A stretch of 9,536 bases of DNA, from contig CAYZAY010000090.1 of assembly GCA_964476515.1 (NCBI GenBank), positions 1-9,536 of the forward strand, in the 5' to 3' direction. The stretch's first letter is position 1. Every line of letters starts with the position of its first letter. Positions 5,165 to 9,536 of this stretch are shown piece by piece. Position numbers and translations under genes: made by a program. The stretch comes from JASMHC01 sp964476515 (lineage in GTDB: Bacteria; Pseudomonadota; Alphaproteobacteria; Rhodobacterales; Rhodobacteraceae). Under the pieces are notes generated by a model that had not been told where the DNA came from, made no database searches, and worked only from the letters and a program-made list of their open reading frames with translations.

Positions 5165-7900
5165 TTACTCTTCTGCTTCGTCTTCATCTGATCGTTCGGC
5201 GATCCACGCGACCGAGACCACCTCTTCGCCCTTACCGGTATTGAACACTTTCACGCCGCCAGCGCTTCTTGAGCGGAACGATATGCCTTCTACTGGAATA
5301 CGGATGGATTGGCCTTTGGATGTTGCCAGCATGATCTGGTCTTCCATATCGACTGGGAAGGACGCAACCAAAGCACCACCACGCATTGCTTTATCCATAG
5401 CGGCAACGCCCATTCCGCCGCGACCGCGTACCGGATAGTCATGACTTGAGCTTAGCTTGCCAGACCCGTTCGCCGTGATCGTCAGGATCAGGTTTTCGGC
5501 CGCAGACATTTCTGCGTAGCGTTCCTGTGACAGCGCCATGTCTGCAACAGCTTCATCGTCGCTATCACCACCGTCATCGGTCACGCCTGCAACTGCGCGA
5601 CGCATTTTTAGATAGGCGACGCGTTCTTCTGGCGAGGCTTCGAAGTGGCGAATGATGGACATTGAAACAACGCTATCATCGCCCGTCAGCTTGATTCCGC
5701 GAACACCCGTTGATCCGCGCGAATTAAACACTCGCAGGTCCGTTGTCCGGAAACGGATCGCGCGGCCCGAGTTTGTCACCAGCATCACGTCATCAACTTC
5801 AGAACAAATTCGCGCATTCACCAGCTGAACCGAACCGTCTTCTGGCAGTTTCATCGCGATCTTGCCGTTGCGGCGCACATTGGTGAAGTCCGACAAACGG
5901 TTGCGACGTACGTCGCCGCCCGTGGTTGCGAAAACGATCTGCAGGTTTTCCCATTCTTCGTCTGGTACATCGACAGGCATGATAGCCGCAATCGAAACGC
6001 CAGGCGGGATCGGCAGAATATTGACGATAGCCTTGCCTTTGGCGGTGCGTCCACCAAGCGGCAAACGCCAAGTCTTTAGCTTGTAGACCATACCATCGGT
6101 CGTGAAGAACAGAAGTTGGGTATGTGTGTTGGCCACAAACAGTGTCGTAACAACGTCGTCGTCCTTGGTCGACATACCGGACAAACCCTTGCCGCCACGC
6201 TTTTGGGCGCGAAAATCAGCTAGTGCGGTGCGTTTGATATAGCCGGTCTGCGTCACGGTCACGACCATGTCTTCACGCTCGATCAGGTCTTCGTCTTCCA
6301 TGTCACCCGACCAATCGACAATCTCGGTGCGGCGGTCGACGGCAAAACTTTCACGGACTTCGCGAAGCTCGTCGGCGATGATGCCCATGATGCGTTCACG
6401 CGACCCAAGGATAGCTAGGAATTCTTTGATCTTGCCCGCTAGTTCTTGCAGTTCGTCAGTGACTTCCTTGACCCCGATTTGTGTAAGACGCTGCAAGCGT
6501 AAATCAAGGATCGCGCGGGCTTGTGTTTCAGACAGGTTGTAAGTGCCGTCATCGTTCATCGTGTGACCTGGATCGTCGATCAGGCGGATGTATTCAGCGA
6601 TGTCGGTGGCCGGCCAGCGACGTGTCATCAGCTTTTGACGGGCTTCAGCGGCATCTGCTGACGAACGGATCGTGGCAACAACTTCGTCAACATTGGACAC
6701 AGCAACAGCCAAACCGCAGAGGATATGGCTGCGTTCGCGTGCTTTGCGCAGTTCGAATGCCGTGCGCCGGGCGACGACCTCTTCACGAAAGTCCACGAAG
6801 CAAGACAGGAACCGGTGCAACGTCAGCGTTTCAGGGCGGCCACCATTCAGCGCCAGCATGTTGCAGCCAAAGGAAGTTTGCATTGGCGAAAAGCGGAACA
6901 GTTGGTTCAAAACGACTTCGGCAGTTGCGTCACGTTTTAGTTCGACCACAACCCGAACGCCGTTGCGGTCTGATTCATCCTGAACGTGGCTGACGCCTTC
7001 AATCCGCTTTTCACGCACGGCTTCGGCGATCTTTTCGATCATCGACGCTTTGTTCACCTGATAGGGGATTTCGTCCACAACAATGGCATAGCGGTCTTTG
7101 CGGATTTCTTCGATGTGGGTTTTGGAGCGGATAATGACGCTACCACGCCCTTCGAGATAAGCTTTGCGCGCACCAGAGCGGCCCAACATAATGCCGCCAG
7201 TCGGAAAATCCGGCCCCGGGACATATTCAATCAGGTCTTCGGACGATAAATCAGGGTTGTCGATCAGCGCCAACGTGGCGTCCACGATCTCACCCAGATT
7301 GTGGGGCGGAATGTTCGTTGCCATACCAACCGCAATACCGCCGGCACCATTGACCAGCATGTTCGGAAAGCGGGCAGGAAGAACCGAAGGTTCCTGATCC
7401 TTGCCATCGTAGTTGTCTTGGAAATCGACGGTATCTTTTTCGATATCCGCCAGCAGCGACGCCGCCGGTTTGTCCATCCGGACTTCGGTGTAGCGCATTG
7501 CCGCCGGATTATCGCCGTCCATCGAGCCGAAGTTACCCTGACCGTCAAGCAGCGGAAGCGACATCGAAAAGTCCTGCGCCATACGCACCAACGCGTCGTA
7601 AATCGCGCTGTCACCATGTGGGTGATATTTACCCATAACATCGCCAACCGGACGGGCCGATTTGCGATAGGACTTATCGTGCGAATTTCCGGTTTCATGC
7701 ATTGCATACAAAATACGCCGGTGAACCGGCTTCAAACCGTCACGCAGATCAGGGATCGCACGGCTGACGATAACGCTCATCGCGTAGTCGAGATAAGACG
7801 TCTTCATCTCGTCTTCGATCGAAATCAAAGGACCGTCGTATTGTGGGCGTGCCGGAAGGCTATCTTCCGGGTTATCGGGCGTTTCTGGGGTGTCGCTCAA
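5165..7900 (-). CDS. gyrA: DNA gyrase subunit A
   Basis: The breakage-reunion subunit of DNA gyrase, which with GyrB introduces negative supercoils. It is 911 residues long, slightly longer than E. coli GyrA (875). The catalytic tyrosine is Tyr137 (AAMRYTEV). The quinolone-resistance region carries Ser98 and Asp102 in GKYHPHGDSAIYD, matching E. coli Ser83 and Asp87, so the common resistance changes are absent. The gyrase-specific GyrA box appears as QKRGGKG (residues 566-572), with Lys in place of the second-position Arg; this separates it from topoisomerase IV ParC. The C-terminal beta-pinwheel contains an extra acidic stretch after SIIRHFEAS (with DDGGDSDDEA), as I recall from alphaproteobacterial GyrA, and the protein ends in an acidic DEDEAEE tail. 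The start is TTG at 7900 with AAGG eight bases upstream; no ATG is available before an in-frame stop. Very secure. Confidence 0.98.
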   Translation of the reverse strand: MSDTPETPDNPEDSLPARPQYDGPLISIEDEMKTSYLDYAMSVIVSRAIPDLRDGLKPVHRRILYAMHETGNSHDKSYRKSARPVGDVMGKYHPHGDSAIYDALVRMAQDFSMSLPLLDGQGNFGSMDGDNPAAMRYTEVRMDKPAASLLADIEKDTVDFQDNYDGKDQEPSVLPARFPNMLVNGAGGIAVGMATNIPPHNLGEIVDATLALIDNPDLSSEDLIEYVPGPDFPTGGIMLGRSGARKAYLEGRGSVIIRSKTHIEEIRKDRYAIVVDEIPYQVNKASMIEKIAEAVREKRIEGVSHVQDESDRNGVRVVVELKRDATAEVVLNQLFRFSPMQTSFGCNMLALNGGRPETLTLHRFLSCFVDFREEVVARRTAFELRKARERSHILCGLAVAVSNVDEVVATIRSSADAAEARQKLMTRRWPATDIAEYIRLIDDPGHTMNDDGTYNLSETQARAILDLRLQRLTQIGVKEVTDELQELAGKIKEFLAILGSRERIMGIIADELREVRESFAVDRRTEIVDWSGDMEDEDLIEREDMVVTVTQTGYIKRTALADFRAQKRGGKGLSGMSTKDDDVVTTLFVANTHTQLLFFTTDGMVYKLKTWRLPLGGRTAKGKAIVNILPIPPGVSIAAIMPVDVPDEEWENLQIVFATTGGDVRRNRLSDFTNVRRNGKIAMKLPEDGSVQLVNARICSEVDDVMLVTNSGRAIRFRTTDLRVFNSRGSTGVRGIKLTGDDSVVSMSIIRHFEASPEERVAYLKMRRAVAGVTDDGGDSDDEAVADMALSQERYAEMSAAENLILTITANGSGKLSSSHDYPVRGRGGMGVAAMDKAMRGGALVASFPVDMEDQIMLATSKGQSIRIPVEGISFRSRSAGGVKVFNTGKGEEVVSVAWIAERSDEDEAEE

Positions 7901-7908
7901 CAGCTCTG

Positions 7909-7912
7909 CCTT
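7909..7912 (-). promoter_or_regulatory. Ribosome-binding site supporting the TTG start of gyrA
   Basis: AAGG on the minus strand lies eight bases before the TTG at 7900. The only in-frame codons above it before a TAG stop are ordinary or a CTG immediately next to the TTG, so TTG is the best start and gives the SDTPETPDNPED N-terminus. Confidence 0.55.
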
Positions 7913-7926
7913 GTTGGTTATTTGCC

Positions 7927-7955
7927 ACTATATTTTGTTAGCATCTGTATATCAG
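7927..7955 (-). promoter_or_regulatory. Probable sigma70-type promoter of gyrA
   Basis: On the minus strand, CTGATA (7955-7950) and TATAGT (7932-7927) are spaced by 17 bases; the -10 matches the consensus at five of six positions and the -35 at four. Transcription would start near 7920, about 20 bases before the TTG start and just upstream of the AAGG ribosome site. The -35 element lies within one of two ATATCAGA repeats. Confidence 0.5.
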
Positions 7956-7995
7956 AGGCCGGATATGGGGCGCAATGGCAGATATCAGACAGATG
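7942..7995. repeat. Inverted and direct repeats overlapping the gyrA promoter
   Basis: CATCTGT (7942-7948) and ACAGATG (7989-7995) form a perfect 7-bp inverted repeat with 40 bases between. In the same stretch ATATCAGA occurs twice as a direct repeat (7949-7956 and 7982-7989), with starts 33 bases apart, close to three helical turns. One copy covers the proposed -35 of gyrA. This could be an operator pair or chance. Confidence 0.4.
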
Positions 7996-8000
7996 GGTCC

Positions 8001-8462
8001 CTAAAACGGGCTTCTGGCTGCTCTGAGCCAAAATAGCACCAAAATAGCGGAAATAATCGCGTTCCATGACGCCATAGACACGCCAAACATGGCCCAAGCG
8101 ACCTCGTCACACATGACAAGCTTTGGGCCGGTGATGGCCAGCAGATCAGCGCCTGTCATAGCGCCCATATCCAGACCATTCCCCGTGCAGCTTTGTGGAC
8201 CTTCCCACCAATCGCGTTCGACGCCGGTATGATACATGCCGATGCCAGACGTTGTCGCCGCAGCAATCGCGCCTAGCCAAGCCACACGCGGCAAGCCAAC
8301 CAACCCGATCACGCCTATGACAACGGCGGCCATGTGGGGCCAGCGTTGCCAGTAGCACATCTTACAAGGGGCATAGCCGCCAATGTACTGAAATCCCCAA
8401 GCCCCTAAGATCATTGCCAAAGAGCCGAGTGTTGCGACGATAAGCCAGCCGTTTCGTGTCAT
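8001..8462 (-). CDS. dsbB: Disulfide bond formation protein B (DsbB family)
   Basis: An inner-membrane protein of 153 residues expected to reoxidise the periplasmic thiol oxidase DsbA and pass electrons to quinone. Four hydrophobic segments are visible. The first periplasmic loop holds the CKMC pair (Cys33, Cys36), directly followed by YWQRWPH, the C-x-W-Q-R family signature; the second loop holds Cys92 (SCTG) and Cys118 (VMCDE), so all four redox cysteines are present. Length is a little below E. coli DsbB (176), as is usual for short alphaproteobacterial members. Its ATG overlaps the stop of the upstream membrane-protein gene by four bases (ATGA), so the two are translationally coupled. Only a weak GGTGA-like ribosome site precedes it. 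About 100 bases separate its stop from gyrA. No dsbA is in the window. Confidence 0.92.
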   Translation of the reverse strand: MTRNGWLIVATLGSLAMILGAWGFQYIGGYAPCKMCYWQRWPHMAAVVIGVIGLVGLPRVAWLGAIAAATTSGIGMYHTGVERDWWEGPQSCTGNGLDMGAMTGADLLAITGPKLVMCDEVAWAMFGVSMASWNAIISAILVLFWLRAARSPF

Positions 8463-9037
8463 ATGTATTTCACCAAGAAGAAACCACCCAACAGTAGGAT
8501 GACGAACAAGGTAAATACAAGTCCGAGTCTCTTCTCGATGAAATCACGAATTGGTGCGCCAAATTTCCAAAGCAAGGCGGCAACAATGTAAAAACGTAGT
8601 GCGCGGGCGATGATGGCGGTCGTGACGAATATGCCGATGGGCATCGACGTCCAGCCGGACAAAATGGTGATGACTTTGAACGGGAAGGGCGTGACGCCAG
8701 CAATTAGGACGGCCCAGAAGCTATAGTCGTTAAAGCGACCGTTGAATTCTTCCATTGCGTGGCCCTTGCCCAATGTTTCCAGAATAGGCGCCCCGATTGA
8801 GTCATAGAAAAACGCCCCGATTGCATAGCCAAGCAGCCCGCCAAGTATCGACGCGACTAAGGCCACGGTGGCGATCAGCCAGGCCCGTTTTGGTTGGGCA
8901 AGGATCAAAGGGATCATCAATACATCTGGCGGAATAGGAAAAACACTCGCTTCAATGAACGCGATAAAGGCAAGCGCCCACAAAGCCTTGGGGTGCGCAG
9001 CAAGCCCCATTGTCCAGTCGTATAGCCGTTTAATCAT
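8459..9037 (-). CDS. YqaA-family membrane protein (DedA/SNARE-associated superfamily)
   Basis: A 192-residue polytopic membrane protein. The EASVFPIPPDVLMIPL segment near residue 30, the glycine-rich GGLLGYAIGAFFYDSIG stretch, the GVTPFPFKVITILSG motif, and the C-terminal hydrophobic anchor FTLFVILLLGGFFLV match the YqaA branch (COG1238 as I recall) of the DedA-related superfamily. DedA relatives are implicated in lipid translocation and membrane homeostasis; the function of this branch is not well established, so I assign none. Start is ATG at 9037 with a GAGG site about ten bases upstream. It is the first gene of a minus-strand pair with dsbB, overlapping it by four bases. Such coupling suggests joint expression of the two inner-membrane proteins, not a proven functional link. 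Confidence 0.88.
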   Translation of the reverse strand: MIKRLYDWTMGLAAHPKALWALAFIAFIEASVFPIPPDVLMIPLILAQPKRAWLIATVALVASILGGLLGYAIGAFFYDSIGAPILETLGKGHAMEEFNGRFNDYSFWAVLIAGVTPFPFKVITILSGWTSMPIGIFVTTAIIARALRFYIVAALLWKFGAPIRDFIEKRLGLVFTLFVILLLGGFFLVKYI

Positions 9038-9085
9038 AACCTAATGCCTCAATAAATAACTCCCCGAGTCACTAGCCGATTGTGG

Positions 9086-9119
9086 TCCAATGGGGAACCG
9101 CCCAAAGCAAAGCATTGGA
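9086..9119. repeat. Short inverted repeat upstream of the YqaA-family gene
   Basis: TCCAATG (9086-9092) and CATTGGA (9113-9119) form a perfect 7-bp inverted repeat with a 20-base spacer. It lies in the 203-base gap between the start of the minus-strand YqaA/dsbB pair and the plus-strand tRNA gene. I found no convincing promoter hexamers in this gap in either direction, although both units should have one there. The repeat may be a regulator site or chance. Confidence 0.25.
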
Positions 9120-9240
9120 ACAGTTTCTCTTGCGCAAAATTGCTGACAACTATCCTAAAGTCGTGGCTTTACCTTGGTTCAAATTTTCACTAACACAGCG
9201 CCAACGCCGAGACTCATCGCATGATATGTCTCATCAGCGT

Positions 9241-9326
9241 GCCCAAGTGGCGGAATGGTAGACGCAGGGGATTCAAAATCCCCCGACTTAACGGTCGTGC
9301 CGGTTCGAGTCCGGCCTTGGGTACCA
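9241..9326 (+). tRNA. tRNA-Leu, anticodon CAA
   Basis: An 86-base class II tRNA. The acceptor stem GCCCAAG (9241-9247) pairs with CTTGGGT (9316-9322), with a G-U pair at position 1-72, followed by discriminator A and an encoded CCA (9324-9326). The D arm carries GTGGCGGAATGGTAGAC. The anticodon stem GGGGA/TCCCC encloses the loop TTCAAAA with anticodon CAA, reading UUG. The long variable arm (GAC...GTC stem) and the T arm GCCGG-TTCGAGT-CCGGC complete the structure. All stems are intact, so the gene should be functional. It stands alone on the plus strand. Confidence 0.96.
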
Positions 9327-9536
9327 ATTAAATCAATGGCTTGCGGGTCGTTGCTGTATTGGTGAATTTTTTGGGAGTGTGAGCACTCCCCAATGTACTC
9401 CCTCATCTCTGTTTCGACCAAGTGCCTCCTAGGTCCGCGACGGTTTTTTTTAAACCGCCAAGCCACCTTTTTTCACGCAGTTGTGAGCAGCCTGATCTGA
9501 CTGGGCCAAGATGATTGTTAGTGCATGATTGGCCTC
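9327..9536. other. Stretch after tRNA-Leu with no recognisable gene, to window end
   Basis: No supportable coding region is seen on either strand. On the minus strand two frames are open from the window edge, ending at TAA (9452-9450) and TGA (9405-9403), so the tail of a gene lying to the right cannot be excluded, but neither short tail resembles a known protein. The tract holds a 7-bp hairpin at 9373-9390 and a T8 run (9444-9451) flanked by CGGTTT/AAACCG arms, plus a T6 run at 9468-9473. Either T-run could end the tRNA transcript, but neither forms a classic hairpin-then-T terminator. Confidence 0.5.
9373..9402. repeat. GGGAGTG/CACTCCC hairpin plus a third ACTCCC copy downstream of tRNA-Leu
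   Basis: GGGAGTG (9373-9379) and CACTCCC (9384-9390) form a perfect 7-bp stem with a TGAG loop. A further ACTCCC follows at 9397-9402, giving three copies of the same hexamer within 30 bases, 47 bases after the tRNA end. Clustered short repeats beside a tRNA 3' end can be arm-type sites of a tyrosine recombinase; no integrase is visible in the window, so that is speculation. A plain mRNA hairpin is the alternative. Confidence 0.45.

Noticed and set aside
6523..6993. 156-residue plus-strand frame inside gyrA
   Set aside because: Antisense shadow of gyrA with Arg/Gln/Cys-rich, low-plausibility composition.
7301..8026. 241-residue plus-strand frame opposite the gyrA N-terminus
   Set aside because: It lies almost wholly antisense to the secure gyrA gene, shows no domain pattern, and is explained by codon bias of gyrA.
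9441..9457. CGGTTT-T5-AAACCG as terminator of tRNA-Leu
   Set aside because: The T-run forms the loop and stem, not a tail after a GC-rich stem, so it does not fit an intrinsic terminator; mentioned only in the regional description.
9179..9466. 95-residue minus-strand frame across tRNA-Leu containing GRTRTGTTVKSGDFESPAS
   Set aside because: The segment is the antisense translation of the tRNA-Leu gene, a well-known spurious peptide pattern; the rest has no recognisable features.
9394..9504. Short plus-strand frame beginning ATG at 9394 after the hairpin
   Set aside because: About 36 residues, no ribosome-binding site, no recognisable features.

Overview
The window looks like a piece of a Rhodobacterales (Roseobacter-type) alphaproteobacterial chromosome. 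The protein sequences are of that type: a dimethylglycine/sarcosine dehydrogenase-like enzyme ending in a GcvT domain, a COX15-type (type 2) heme A synthase, and a long GyrA with an extra acidic stretch in its C-terminal domain. A GC-rich intergenic element of a kind I remember from roseobacter genomes supports this. Base composition is moderate, roughly half GC by eye. Nearly everything is core housekeeping sequence; I see no phage, transposase, CRISPR or defence gene.

Left half, plus strand: the 3' end of a folate-linked demethylating dehydrogenase (1-839) is followed by a GC-rich intergenic repeat. Then comes a probable three-gene unit: a TrmJ-type tRNA 2'-O-methyltransferase (965-1708), heme A synthase ctaA (1742-2884), and an M32 carboxypeptidase (2887-4362). 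The ctaA stop codon lies within the ribosome-binding-site/start region of the peptidase, so those two are probably translationally coupled. A strong GNRA-loop hairpin (4366-4392) has T-rich flanks on both strands and closes this unit and the opposing one.

Right half, minus strand, read from right to left: a YqaA/DedA-like membrane protein (9037-8459) overlaps dsbB (8462-8001) by 4 bp. A 100-bp gap then holds a plausible promoter and a set of repeats in front of gyrA (7900-5165, TTG start). Downstream of gyrA is a small probable outer-membrane beta-barrel protein (5118-4391). Its signal peptide is out of frame with the mature protein by a single base in an A5 run. This is the most notable anomaly in the window: sequencing error, real lesion and phase-variable switch are all possible.

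At the right end, on the plus strand, lies an intact class II tRNA-Leu with anticodon CAA (9241-9326, CCA encoded). It is followed by about 210 bp without a recognisable gene. That stretch contains a perfect 7-bp hairpin and a further GGGAGT/ACTCCC copy, which might mark a tRNA-associated integration region continuing beyond the window. I found no convincing new multi-gene system; the best leads are the frameshifted signal peptide, the repeats at the gyrA promoter, and the structured tract after tRNA-Leu.
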